Assembly (NCBI RefSeq): GCF_001027745.1
Contig: NZ_LECU01000005.1
Location: 1-64,000, forward strand
Direction: 5' to 3'
Origin: Pedobacter sp. BMA
Lineage (GTDB): Bacteria > Bacteroidota > Bacteroidia > Sphingobacteriales > Sphingobacteriaceae
Length of the DNA: 64,000 nt
Each line of letters opens with the position of its first letter. Within the stretch, counting starts at the first letter, position 1. The translations under genes were made by a program, and so were the position numbers. The notes beneath the pieces were generated by a model that was not told the DNA's origin, searched no databases, and saw nothing but the letters and a program-made list of their open reading frames with translations. Shown here in pieces: positions 1 through 9,184 of this stretch.

Positions 1-3000
1 CTTGAGTTAAAGTATGGGATGCGGTAAGTGTAATGCTCGCACCCGGAGCCAGACTAGAAACAGGAGAACCCGCAACAATTGCATTGGCATCGGTAACTAC
101 CAAATTGCTTAAGGTGACATTACCGGTATTTTTAATAACCAGGTTATATTTTAAAACACCTCCTGCAACCGACGGAATGGCTCCATCAATCGTTTTGACT
201 AATGTTACACCCGGTAAAATAGAAATATTAACATTTGCGCTTGCAGTTTGAGCAGTTGGAAGTTCAGTAGTGTTAACACTGGCCACATTACTAATTTGTC
301 CGCTTGCAGCAGTCGGGTTGCCATTGCTATTCAGATCACTTTGGAGCACTGTATAAGAACCTGTGTAAGTCCAGACTTCGTTCTTTTCCAGAATCTGATC
401 TGTATTGCCGCCTGTTTTCGCAGGATTTGACAAAACACCACCAAGTAAAGCATCTGTAACGACAACATTATTTTGATTTGAATTCCCGGTATTTTTAACA
501 ACTATCGTATAAGGAATTACATCTCCAGCCTGGCTAACAGAAACCAACGGTGTTGTTTTGGTGATATTCAACGAAGAACAAACAGGTATAGTTGTGGTGA
601 TCGTAAATGCATTACCAACGCACCCTCCGGCAGCCGTGGAAGTTGGAGTAACAGTATAAATAATAGTCTGAATGGCATTGCTCTTATTTATCAGCGTCTG
701 ACTAATGCTGTTGCCTGAACCGGCAGATGCACCTGCTACTTCTGCATTGTTGTTTACCGTCCATGTGAAAGCTGAAGGCACACTGTTTCCACCTTTACCT
801 GTGTTATTCAGATTTGATGTTTGGATATTATAGTTAAGAACGCCATCACATGCTAAAGTAACGGCATCGCTGAAACCTTGCGGGCTTGGATAAATGGTTG
901 CTTTTACTGCGGTTCTTACTGCACTTTCACAGCCATTTAACGTTTGCGTAGCATAATAGGTCGAACCATTTACCAGGGTGGTAGATGAAGCCAAAGCTGT
1001 TCCGTTAGCTGATGCAGAATACCATTTAACTGCTGTACCTGCCGCAACAAGATTAGCCACAGTAGCATGCTCAATCTCACAGAAAGTCTGATCTGATGCC
1101 GTTGGCGCTGCCGTTTTAGTGACCATTATTGTTACTTGCGATGTAGCCGGCAAACATGGGGTAATTTGTCCGACACTACTCACTGTAAAAGTTCCTGAGG
1201 CGGTAGGCGTTCCACTTATGATCAGCTTTTTGGCTACAACATCATTAACAGCAATCAATCCAGCCGGAAGAGTCGTGTAACTCACATCCGTGGCCGATCC
1301 TCCCCACGCAAATTCAATAGGCGTAATCGCGGTAGTCTCGCAAACTGTCTGGTTAACGTTTCCTGTCGTTGTTAATGTAGCCGAAGGATTGATATTTACA
1401 CTTGCACTAACTGATGCCGGAGAACAGGTTGAGGATTGACCAAGAGTTGATACGGAATAGGTTCCACTGGTTGTTGGTGTACCACTAACAGTTAACACTT
1501 TGCCGTTTTTAGATGCAGTTAAACCCGCAGGTAATGTAGTATAGGAAACATCAGTTGCACTACCACCCCAGGTATAGGTTGAGCTTATCGATGTGCCTGC
1601 ACAAACCGTTTGATTTTCGCCCGATGCCACTAATGTTGGCGCTTCATTTATTGTTATCGCTCCTGCTAAACTCACAGCATTACAGGGTGAAGTTTGTCCC
1701 GTTGTAGAAACCGTATAAGTTCCACTTGCAGTTGGGATACCGCTTACAGTTAAAACCTTCCCACTTTTTGTTGCACTTAGCCCAGCAGGCAAAGCTGAAT
1801 AAGAAACATCAGTTGCTCCGCCACCCCACGTAAAGGTTGAACTAATTGCCATTCCGGCACATACATTCTGTGTATTTCCACTTGCTGTAAGTGTTGGCGC
1901 CTGATTTACCGTTACATTATAAGTGGAGGATTTCGGACCATTGGACCCATGGGCTATCGCAGTCACCGTCGCTGTTCCATAGAAGTCAGATGCCCAGGTT
2001 ACTGTGGCCGTCGCTGTGCCCACATTTGACGCAGTTGTCATTGGCGAGGTGACTACCGTTCCTGCAGTATTTGGACTTACTGCAAAAGCCATAGAGGTGG
2101 CAAAAGCAGAACTTGCGGTATATGTATTCGCACCTGCTCCCTGACAGCGGATATTGTTTCCTGAAGTAAAAACAGGAGCCGCAACATCAGGGGCTATATT
2201 GATGGTTACGATAGCATCGTCGCACGTAAGCGTGCCATTAATAGTAGTACAAATGGAGTAAGTAAATGTATCCTGTCCGTAATATCCGGCGGCCGGCGTA
2301 TAGGTTAACGTTCCATTAGCGTTCTTCACAATTGTACCGTGTGCTGATGAGGTAGGTACTGTATAAGACGACAATGAGGCTTGATTGTTAGGAATGTCAT
2401 TATTTAGCACATCAATAACTATTGGCACGCCTAATGTTGTGGCCGCCAGATCGTCATTTGCCGTCACCAGCGTAATGAACTTTGTATTAAACGCCAGAAA
2501 AGCTGGATCGCTGCTGCCCCCTAGCTTATAACGCAGAACAAGCGGTTTCTGATAATTAAAGGAAGTGATCCCAAAAGCACTGGCATCGGCAGCCCATATC
2601 CGAATAGGTCTGTCTGTCTTAATAAATCCTGGCTGTATAACGCCAGTATTGGGGTTATAAAAATCCGGAAGCCAGTTACCCATGGATGATATTGCAGATT
2701 GATCTATACTAATTTTGTTCCCAACCAAAACACCATTAGCATCCTCAAAATACACTTCATCCAAAGCACCGGTCGCCTGAGCAACCTGCGTAATTACAAT
2801 ATCAGGAATACCGTCCCCTATCTGAGAATCATCAGCAATCGCACCGAAATTGAAACTCAAAGGCTGTGCAGTAGAAGGAATGTTTGTGATACATGAGCCC
2901 ATATCCAATCCCCTGATTCCTCTTGTCAATATCTGGGATACTGTGACAGGAACAGAATATGGGTACACTCCTCCGTTATCTACGCCATCTTCCAGCTGAC

Positions 3001-3352
3001 CTAGCCCTACAAAGTTCGATGCTGTACCTGGCAAGGGAATGTCTTTCACAGGAAATGCCTGATAGCTTCCAGCTGTAAAACTTATTTTTGTTGCAAGTAG
3101 TAAATCGTTAACTCCGGTAGAATAATTTACACCATTCCACTTAAAGCCCAGCAGGTTATGCTTATTATCCGGTTGCACTGAATTAATCGCACCAACCGCA
3201 GACGTCCAGTACCCTTTGTAATCTGTGTATAAAGCAGTTGCACCATATTGCGCAGCAACTTCCGACCGCTCGAATACCATGAGCGATAAAAACAAGGTGA
3301 TAACTTTAAAAAAATTGGATGATTGGTTTTTACAGCGTTTAAATTTATTCAT
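1..3352 (-). CDS. Large secreted Ig-like/DUF11 repeat protein (adhesin-like), 3' end outside window
   Basis: One uninterrupted reading frame runs from an ATG at 3352 down to the window edge (about 1117 codons, no stop), so the C-terminus is missing. The N-terminus has a basic stretch, a hydrophobic core and a probable signal-peptidase site after VAA. After a unique N-terminal region of about 270 residues comes a cadherin/CshA-like segment (VLNND ... GTLTYTPAAGYYGQDTFTY), then three related repeats of about 85 residues with the core GGSATDVSYTTLPAGL and SGTPTTSGTYSVS (roughly 1120-1900), an Ig-like segment with paired Cys (WYSAS ... GCES), and at least two DUF11-like repeats (YTIVVKNTGN, YNLVIKNTGN). 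Such proteins in Bacteroidota are exported and often end in a type IX secretion sorting domain; that end is not visible here. A role in adhesion or matrix formation is inferred. No enzyme domain is seen. Confidence 0.82.
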   Translation of the reverse strand, partial: MNKFKRCKNQSSNFFKVITLFLSLMVFERSEVAAQYGATALYTDYKGYWTSAVGAINSVQPDNKHNLLGFKWNGVNYSTGVNDLLLATKISFTAGSYQAFPVKDIPLPGTASNFVGLGQLEDGVDNGGVYPYSVPVTVSQILTRGIRGLDMGSCITNIPSTAQPLSFNFGAIADDSQIGDGIPDIVITQVAQATGALDEVYFEDANGVLVGNKISIDQSAISSMGNWLPDFYNPNTGVIQPGFIKTDRPIRIWAADASAFGITSFNYQKPLVLRYKLGGSSDPAFLAFNTKFITLVTANDDLAATTLGVPIVIDVLNNDIPNNQASLSSYTVPTSSAHGTIVKNANGTLTYTPAAGYYGQDTFTYSICTTINGTLTCDDAIVTINIAPDVAAPVFTSGNNIRCQGAGANTYTASSAFATSMAFAVSPNTAGTVVTSPMTTASNVGTATATVTWASDFYGTATVTAIAHGSNGPKSSTYNVTVNQAPTLTASGNTQNVCAGMAISSTFTWGGGATDVSYSALPAGLSATKSGKVLTVSGIPTASGTYTVSTTGQTSPCNAVSLAGAITINEAPTLVASGENQTVCAGTSISSTYTWGGSATDVSYTTLPAGLTASKNGKVLTVSGTPTTSGTYSVSTLGQSSTCSPASVSASVNINPSATLTTTGNVNQTVCETTAITPIEFAWGGSATDVSYTTLPAGLIAVNDVVAKKLIISGTPTASGTFTVSSVGQITPCLPATSQVTIMVTKTAAPTASDQTFCEIEHATVANLVAAGTAVKWYSASANGTALASSTTLVNGSTYYATQTLNGCESAVRTAVKATIYPSPQGFSDAVTLACDGVLNYNIQTSNLNNTGKGGNSVPSAFTWTVNNNAEVAGASAGSGNSISQTLINKSNAIQTIIYTVTPTSTAAGGCVGNAFTITTTIPVCSSLNITKTTPLVSVSQAGDVIPYTIVVKNTGNSNQNNVVVTDALLGGVLSNPAKTGGNTDQILEKNEVWTYTGSYTVLQSDLNSNGNPTAASGQISNVASVNTTELPTAQTASANVNISILPGVTLVKTIDGAIPSVAGGVLKYNLVIKNTGNVTLSNLVVTDANAIVAGSPVSSLAPGASITLTASHTLTQ

Positions 3353-3864
3353 TACTTCCTACCGGAAAGATTCCTTATATATAAAAAAAAAGACGTTACT
3401 AATAATACCAGATCAACTCATATGCATGCCAGACCATAAGTTTTGCCAGATTTCAACCATTCTACTATACACTGATAGTGAATATGTTCAGACAAGACAT
3501 GGATTCAGGGGCTACATATAGGGGGACAAAAGTATATTTTACAATCAGGCAATGAATATCTCTTAACAAGCATTTCAAAAGCACATAAATACACTCTTTT
3601 CTGTATTACCAATACTACAAAGTAAATAAATAATGGTCTTATTTTTAAACGTGGTGGTGGGCACTGCGGACTTGCAACGTAATTATTTGATAATAATCAA
3701 CAACTTTTAGTTCACAACTCATGTCCGTGGACAAAACAAACAGTTAAATGGTATTGCTTCGGAGTGAAGCGAATCACCTGATAATTTCAAAACCGTTCAC
3801 GATGTTGCCGGTTCATCGTGTACATTTTGATGCAAGGCAGTATAGTTGGAAGTCGCGCGCTCTG
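3353..3864. other. Intergenic region, no gene recognised
   Basis: This 512-base stretch lies between the start of the repeat protein and the end of the DUF5695-like gene, both on the minus strand. On the minus strand a TACTTTTG at 3527-3534 fits the Bacteroidota -7 element, but no good -33 element stands 18-21 bases upstream of it; if used, it would give a leader of about 170 nt for the repeat protein. A short hairpin at 3795-3823 is listed separately. Open frames on the plus strand here are short and show no family resemblance. Confidence 0.4.
3795..3823 (-). terminator. Possible weak terminator hairpin after the DUF5695-like gene
   Basis: CACGATG and CATCGTG form a 7-bp stem with a 9-nt loop, extended by two pairs beyond one mismatch. 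Reading the minus strand, the hairpin lies about 40 bases past the stop of the gene at 3865 and is followed by GGTTTTGAAATT, a poor T tract. It could end that transcript or be chance. Confidence 0.3.
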
Positions 3865-6624
3865 CTAGGGCTTTCCTATAGTTACAGTTAAACTACCACT
3901 TGAATTTAGCGGGACATCATAAGCACCACGAGCAGATAGCTTTTGATTAAAGATCATGTAACGATCTGACGAATTCTCATCAACCGCCTGTTTAATCCTC
4001 AAGAGTGCCTTTGGGGTATTTTTTGTAGCGATGCCCAATTTTAAACTGACAGTTTTGGTTACCGCATTGTAGGTCGCCATTTCAATAGTACCTGCATCGG
4101 ATGTAATCCATAATCCGACAGGAGCAATAAATACCGCAGATTTAGCTGATGTAGTAAGAACGACACTGATGTCGTTGTCCTTCTGTATAATATTTCCTCC
4201 AAATGATAACCAGCCGAATTCATCGTGATTGATGAGGTAGGTTGCGGTGTTAACGGCATAACCAAAAAATCCGGATCCATAATCTCCTGAAATGCCATCA
4301 TTCTCTAAAGTAGACGGGTAAGCATGAAATGCAGCAGGCGCGAAACCTTCTTGTGTTATATTCGAGATAGCCCCCAGCAAGCCTGCATAGCCTGCTCGTA
4401 AGAGATAAAAATCAGCGGGATTTTTTCGGTAATCGGTTAATACAGGAATCGCATTAAGTGCCGATCCATAGTGATGGATCATCCGCTCCACCCGTTGTAA
4501 TTTTCCGCCATAAAGAAAATCCCAATACCTCCGGGCATTTCCATTGTAAGCCCAGTGTGGCACAACAGGCATATAGGCCAATATTGCATCTAGTGTAACT
4601 TTCGCCTTATCCTGGTAGCCAAAATAATCCGACCACATGTACACTTCCTCCTGCCCTGTCGAATCCCAGGGCATTTCACTACCAAACGGATATTCCAACG
4701 ACCGCCAGTGATCGGCCCTTGCTTTCATTACTTTCTCAAGCTTTGCTGCCTCTTCCAGCATCCCCTCATTTTTCAGGTCATTCAGAATCAGGTAAAATAC
4801 CGTTCCTTCCATTTGGCCAAACTGTGCATAGTAAGGTGCAATAGTTACCATAGCCAAACCTGTTTCTGCAGCATCAATTAAATGTTGCTTCCAGCTGTTT
4901 GCATCCACCAAACCTTGATAGTTTCTGGCCAGGCGATACATTACCCAATGGGCAGCCGCGACATGCGGGTAGTTATAAGATCGCTCCAGGTTGTCCGCTT
5001 CCTTTTTAGGCCATGCCGACCAGGTTTTGAAATTCAATGAATTTGAATACGTTCCTTTAGGAAGAGAGTCTGGCGCATAATAAAATAAGCTTTTCCGTAC
5101 CCCATATTTTTTAGGCCCTTCTTTAAGCTGAATTCTGCCAAACATTACCGTGTCCACAAAAGTCTTCAGTTTGTCAACCTCCGTTTGATCAGGCCTAACC
5201 AATTGTTTCATGATTGCGCCTAACCACGATCCCGCACCGCCTTCATCACTTAGGCCAGCAATCCATGCCCGGTTATCTTGTCTAACCTGTTCCTTTTTTT
5301 CATTGTCATAGGTAATTACAGATGGGCTACGTTTAAAAATTGAATCTGGTTCACTAAACCATTGTTTCGTAGTCAAAAAATGGCCATAGCTATTGATCAC
5401 ATCCTCTTCAGATTCGATAACCTTATAGCTGATCGTCTGTGTCAAACCGTCCCGATAGGTAACCGATAATCTTGCTCTGCCCCATGTCAACCCTTTCAAC
5501 TGATAAGCTTTCCATCCGCTTTTGGTGGTTGGCAATGCTTTGATCTCAATAGCTTTATCAGGAAAAACGCTGATGGCTCGTACCTCCTTGGGGTATTTCA
5601 GAAAAAGCTTTCCATTTACATTTTTAGGCAGCACATAACCTGGTACAGAAATCGCTACCGGCTTATGAAGCTGAATCAATCGTGGCTCGGTGTCCTTTGC
5701 ACTTCCTGAAACCACAAGCTGCAACGCATAATTTTTGGTTTCACCTGGCTTGATTACGGCTGATGTAGGGATGTTCCACGGGTTTGCATTTTTCCACTCA
5801 TTTTCCGCAAATGCTTTACTGTGTACCATCCATTCGTAAAATCCTTCAAAGGCAATGCCCCGGGGTGTTTTATCGTCGTTTAATGGATTATAGGCTTCAA
5901 AGGGAGTATTCTTTACCGGAATTACCAACAATGAAGGGGCTTGTCCGCTCAACCGGGTAACTTGCAAATAGCCGGCATCGTTTCCGATGTAAGGATCATA
6001 AAATACATTATTGGCATGGGTCTGCTCCAGCGTTCTCCCTTCCAGGATATTGTCAAAGATCATCGGAATACCAAGCGCACCGATCTCTACAAAACGTTCT
6101 GTTTTATTTTTGATCTGAAAGCGGAGCACCAGCTGGCCACTTTTCATCTCCCAAATTCTGGTGATCTGCAGGGGAATATCGGCTGGAAGCGTTGCATCTA
6201 AATTAGCCGCAACGATTGTCTTTGGAAGTACAACATTTCTTACCGGATGTCTTTTAGCTGCCGTACTATAACTTTTCCAGGCGCTCTCGCCCGAAAAACG
6301 TAATCTTAAGTTAATATCGCCGAGATGATAAAGTCCATCGCTACTTCGCACCTTTAAACTATCAGCAGGTATAAAATCGAAATTCCTGGTCGATTTAGGT
6401 TGCAAACCCGCCACAGTCTGTGAAGAATTTACCAATCTTAACGTTAAAGCGCCAGCATCAAATGTCGAAATGCCCTTCTCCAAACCTAACGTTGATGGCT
6501 GTTTAGATAGTTTTTGCCAGGGTGATTGAGCAAAAGCCATTGCGCTAAACAATCCGCTGATGAATAAGATTAAGGCAATATTTCTATTCAATCTGATTAC
6601 GCAGGGTAAATAAATGTTCTTCAT
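3865..6624 (-). CDS. Secreted DUF5695-like protein
   Basis: A 919-residue protein with a clear signal peptide (hydrophobic core IALILFISGLFSAMAFA, cleavage near AFAQ). The N-terminal third looks like beta-sandwich (GDINLRLRF, VLRFQIKN); the C-terminal half is rich in Trp, Tyr and helical segments (for example PHVAAAHWVMYRLARNY and DGISGDYGSGFFGYAVN), resembling an alpha-toroid glycosidase or lyase fold. From memory it fits the DUF5695 family, whose function is not established; a carbohydrate-active role in the periplasm or outside the cell is my inference. It stands alone with no SusC/SusD pair beside it. On the minus strand, TACTTTTA at 6655-6662 with a TTG 21 bases upstream could be its promoter. 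Confidence 0.75.
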   Translation of the reverse strand: MKNIYLPCVIRLNRNIALILFISGLFSAMAFAQSPWQKLSKQPSTLGLEKGISTFDAGALTLRLVNSSQTVAGLQPKSTRNFDFIPADSLKVRSSDGLYHLGDINLRLRFSGESAWKSYSTAAKRHPVRNVVLPKTIVAANLDATLPADIPLQITRIWEMKSGQLVLRFQIKNKTERFVEIGALGIPMIFDNILEGRTLEQTHANNVFYDPYIGNDAGYLQVTRLSGQAPSLLVIPVKNTPFEAYNPLNDDKTPRGIAFEGFYEWMVHSKAFAENEWKNANPWNIPTSAVIKPGETKNYALQLVVSGSAKDTEPRLIQLHKPVAISVPGYVLPKNVNGKLFLKYPKEVRAISVFPDKAIEIKALPTTKSGWKAYQLKGLTWGRARLSVTYRDGLTQTISYKVIESEEDVINSYGHFLTTKQWFSEPDSIFKRSPSVITYDNEKKEQVRQDNRAWIAGLSDEGGAGSWLGAIMKQLVRPDQTEVDKLKTFVDTVMFGRIQLKEGPKKYGVRKSLFYYAPDSLPKGTYSNSLNFKTWSAWPKKEADNLERSYNYPHVAAAHWVMYRLARNYQGLVDANSWKQHLIDAAETGLAMVTIAPYYAQFGQMEGTVFYLILNDLKNEGMLEEAAKLEKVMKARADHWRSLEYPFGSEMPWDSTGQEEVYMWSDYFGYQDKAKVTLDAILAYMPVVPHWAYNGNARRYWDFLYGGKLQRVERMIHHYGSALNAIPVLTDYRKNPADFYLLRAGYAGLLGAISNITQEGFAPAAFHAYPSTLENDGISGDYGSGFFGYAVNTATYLINHDEFGWLSFGGNIIQKDNDISVVLTTSAKSAVFIAPVGLWITSDAGTIEMATYNAVTKTVSLKLGIATKNTPKALLRIKQAVDENSSDRYMIFNQKLSARGAYDVPLNSSGSLTVTIGKP

Positions 6625-6823
6625 AAATCATGGTTTGCAGTGCCGCACCTTCCATAAAAGTAGGCTTAAAATATCAAATGCGCCAATTTCGTAATCTACG
6701 GGTGAAAAAATGAGAAGAATGGGATTATATCAGATCAAATTCAACATCAAAAAAATAGAATAAGGGAGCAACCGAACATGGAATCATGCCCGCCGCTGGA
6801 AATTAACTGATAAGGAATGACGA

Positions 6824-6970
6824 CTATTCCACTTTGTTATCTTGTGGCAACGATACAAAAACCTTTTCAGATCCTTTATTTGCAGGTGCCATTTGATAGA
6901 ACAGAAACCAATAAGTAAATATCATGATCAGCAAACCTAAAAGCAGATTATAAATATCTTTATTTTTCAT
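6824..6970 (-). CDS. Small single-span membrane protein (48 aa)
   Basis: A short frame with ATG at 6968-6970 and stop at 6824-6826. The product begins MKNKDIYNLLLG, has one hydrophobic segment (LLLGLLIMIFTYWFLFY) and a polar tail ending QDNKVE. The basic N-terminus followed by one membrane span is typical of real small membrane proteins. It sits between two divergent genes with no other coding content. I do not recognise a family, and there is no proof of translation. Confidence 0.45.
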   Translation of the reverse strand: MKNKDIYNLLLGLLIMIFTYWFLFYQMAPANKGSEKVFVSLPQDNKVE

Positions 6971-7152
6971 AACAGCTTCGTTACAAAAACGATGCCGATA
7001 AAAGCATTGAATTGAAATTGTTTTAAAAAAATGTAAATGATTTTATTCCTGTAAATAATAGAGGGTTTCATCTATCCAAAATGTGTGCAAACACCCATAT
7101 TAAAAACATTTCTGAGCATAATGTGTTTACAACGAATCAGAATAAGCTTTTT

Positions 7153-8277
7153 ATGAATAACAATTTACCCCTTACCGTTAAGCGCACAATAGAACTTATC
7201 GGGCTAATGGCACTGGTGACTGTACTCGTTATAGGTCGAGACATTATCATGCCTATGTTGATGGCTTTTTTCATCAGCATCATGCTGCTCCCGATCTACC
7301 GGTTTCTGAAAAAAAGAAAATTTCCCGAGTCTCTGTCTATTATACTGCCTATTTTGCTGGTTGCAATTTTTGTAGCACTAATCGTGTGGTTTTTTTCAAA
7401 TCAGATTGGTGTACTGGTGAAAGATTTCCCACAAATCAAGGCAAATGTAACCCAGCATATCAATTCGCTAAGTGATTGGATCAGCAGGATTACCAAATAC
7501 AATAGTGCCGACCAAAAAGCCTTTATACAAGATAAAAGTGATGACCTGATGAACATGGGAACCTCGCTTGCTGGTGGTGCAGCCGTTACATTAAGCGGAA
7601 TTTTTGTTTTCATCGGTCTTTTACCGATTTACATTTATCTAATGCTGTTCTATAAAGACATTCTTTTGAGGTTCATATTTATGTGGTTCAAAACCGATCA
7701 TCACCCGAAAGTGAAAGAAGCAATCTTTGAAACCGAATCAATCATTAAAAGTTACCTTCTGGGACTTTTGATTCAAATCACATATATGACTATTCTTCTT
7801 GGTGGAATTCTGATGCTGATTGGTATTGAACATGCATTATTAATTGGAGTGATCTTCGCTATGCTCAACCTGATCCCTTATGTGGGTGCGTTAATTGGCA
7901 ATATAATCGGCGTATTATTAACCCTCGCATCGTCACAGGAAATTGCACCTGTCCTGTATGTACTGGGCGTAATTGCTTTGGTTCAGTTTCTCGACAACAA
8001 TATTCTAATGCCGAGGATTGTCGGATCTAAAGTTAAAATCAACGCCTTGTTCGCCATCCTTGGTGTGTTTATTGGCGGAACTGTTGCAGGCGTTTCAGGA
8101 ATGTTCCTTGCATTACCAGTTATTGCTGTTTTGAAGATTATCTTCGATCGTACAGATATGTTCAAACAATGGGGTGTTCTGCTGGGCGATGAAAGACCGG
8201 CGAAAAGTCCGATGACATTTTCCAGCTTCAGGAAAAAGAAGCCGGTACCTGTTAAAAGCGGTATTGAAAACGAATAA
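7153..8277 (+). CDS. AI-2E family transporter (PerM/UPF0118-type permease)
   Basis: An integral membrane protein of 374 residues from the ATG at 7153; an in-frame ATG at 7081 would add 24 polar residues that the family does not usually have. It shows the family layout: two N-terminal spans (ELIGLMALVTVLVIG, MPMLMAFFISIMLL), a third span, a soluble stretch of about 70 residues (QIGVLVKDFPQIKANV), then five or more C-terminal spans. The characteristic region LLGLLIQITYMTILLGGILMLIG and the later NLIPYVGALIG and DNNILMPRIVGSKVKINAL are hallmarks. Members have been linked to autoinducer-2 export, Na+/H+ exchange or other efflux; the substrate here cannot be read from sequence. Possibly co-transcribed with the lipoprotein 17 bases downstream. 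Confidence 0.88.
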   Translation: MNNNLPLTVKRTIELIGLMALVTVLVIGRDIIMPMLMAFFISIMLLPIYRFLKKRKFPESLSIILPILLVAIFVALIVWFFSNQIGVLVKDFPQIKANVTQHINSLSDWISRITKYNSADQKAFIQDKSDDLMNMGTSLAGGAAVTLSGIFVFIGLLPIYIYLMLFYKDILLRFIFMWFKTDHHPKVKEAIFETESIIKSYLLGLLIQITYMTILLGGILMLIGIEHALLIGVIFAMLNLIPYVGALIGNIIGVLLTLASSQEIAPVLYVLGVIALVQFLDNNILMPRIVGSKVKINALFAILGVFIGGTVAGVSGMFLALPVIAVLKIIFDRTDMFKQWGVLLGDERPAKSPMTFSSFRKKKPVPVKSGIENE

Positions 8278-8294
8278 TTAACAAGTTATATATT

Positions 8295-8816
8295 ATGAAA
8301 AAAACATATCTAATTTTAAGCACCATTGCAATTTTGCTTTCCGCATGCGGCTCAGATGATAAAAACAAAGTTAACGAAAGTGATACTACGCTTTTATCTG
8401 AAAAAACCAGCGCGGCAATAAAAGCTGATCCGGTTACCGGTAAACTCAGATTAAACGGTGAAGCTAAACTTGGTCAGCCCATTAGCATAAAATTCTCAGT
8501 ATATAATAATACTGATACTGTGGTCAAATTCTGTAAATGGCATACGCCTTTCGAGAAATTGTTAAGTAAATACCTTGATGTTGCATTTGAAGACCATACT
8601 GACATTAGTTACCTGGGGCCGATGGCCAAGAGAATGATGCCCCCACCTGCTGAAAGCTACACATCTTTGAAAAAAGGTGACAGTACAAGCACAGATTTCA
8701 ATCTTGCAGATGGATATGCCATTACAAAAGCTGGTTCCTATACCATCAAATATAACGCAGCAACTGTTAGCGGCATAGTAGTGCCTGACAGCTTGAAAAT
8801 CAATGTAGTAAATTAA
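8295..8816 (+). CDS. Lipoprotein resembling the propeptide of M35-type (peptidyl-Lys) metallopeptidases
   Basis: A 173-residue protein with a lipoprotein signal peptide (LILSTIAILLSAC, Cys about residue 18). The mature part is a single beta-rich domain: FSVYNNTDTVVKFCKWHTPFE, then DISYLGPMAKRMMPPPAESY, then DGYAITKAGSYTIKY. The order TPFE, YLGPMAKR, Y..L..G, Y.I..AGSYTIKY is what I recall from the N-terminal region of peptidyl-Lys metalloendopeptidases. The catalytic HExxH domain is absent: the protein stops after this domain and the next gene is unrelated. It may be a free-standing inhibitor-like or chaperone-like domain at the outer membrane. The family assignment rests on pattern memory; lipoprotein status is secure. 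Confidence 0.6.
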   Translation: MKKTYLILSTIAILLSACGSDDKNKVNESDTTLLSEKTSAAIKADPVTGKLRLNGEAKLGQPISIKFSVYNNTDTVVKFCKWHTPFEKLLSKYLDVAFEDHTDISYLGPMAKRMMPPPAESYTSLKKGDSTSTDFNLADGYAITKAGSYTIKYNAATVSGIVVPDSLKINVVN

Positions 8817-8885
8817 TCTTTATGTAATGTAATTAAAACCATTTACATGCATCCAATGTTGAGTTAATATATAAAAACGAAAAAC

Positions 8886-9086
8886 ATGGGACTATTAAAA
8901 ACAGCTATATTAGGTGCTGCAGTATATGCAGGGTTTAAATACGTAACCAAAAAAGATCCGGTTACTGGAAAATCAATCGTTGATGATCTCAAAGATAAAG
9001 CTCCGGAATGGAAGGAAAAAGCTAACAATTACAAACGTGAATTCGAGACTAAGATTTCGTACGCAAAAGATGATCTGGGTATTTAA
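8886..9086 (+). CDS. Small YtxH-like protein (66 aa)
   Basis: The product starts with a short glycine/alanine-rich hydrophobic segment (LLKTAILGAAVYAGFKYV) followed by a charged amphipathic helix (DDLKDKAPEWKEKANNYK). This is the general shape of YtxH/stress-associated small proteins in Bacteroidota. It precedes the strong bidirectional terminator at 9110. Function unknown; a membrane-tethered envelope-stress role would be a guess. Confidence 0.6.
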   Translation: MGLLKTAILGAAVYAGFKYVTKKDPVTGKSIVDDLKDKAPEWKEKANNYKREFETKISYAKDDLGI

Positions 9087-9109
9087 ACCGCTCGCATGGG
9101 AATAAAAAA

Positions 9110-9138
9110 GGTCGCCGTTGTAAAAACCAACGGCGACC
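9110..9138. terminator. Bidirectional intrinsic terminator
   Basis: A perfect 11-bp stem (GGTCGCCGTTG with CAACGGCGACC) and a 7-nt loop, flanked by AAAAAA on the left and a T-rich stretch on the right. It sits between the plus-strand gene ending at 9086 and the minus-strand argS ending at 9185, so it can serve both. Confidence 0.88.
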
Positions 9139-9184
9139 TTTATATTTTTATTCAGGCATGGCAAACCTTAAATATCCAGCTGGC

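Noticed and set aside
1..430. Two plus-strand short frames of 60-72 codons at the window start
   Set aside because: They lie antisense to the large minus-strand repeat protein and have no recognisable domain.
1120..1900. CRISPR-like repeated segments
   Set aside because: The repeats are about 255 bases, coding and in frame with Ig-like domains; no short repeat/spacer array exists in the window.
3225..3521. Plus-strand 98-codon frame covering the start of the repeat protein
   Set aside because: It overlaps the signal-peptide region of the minus-strand gene in the opposite frame and has no family-like sequence.
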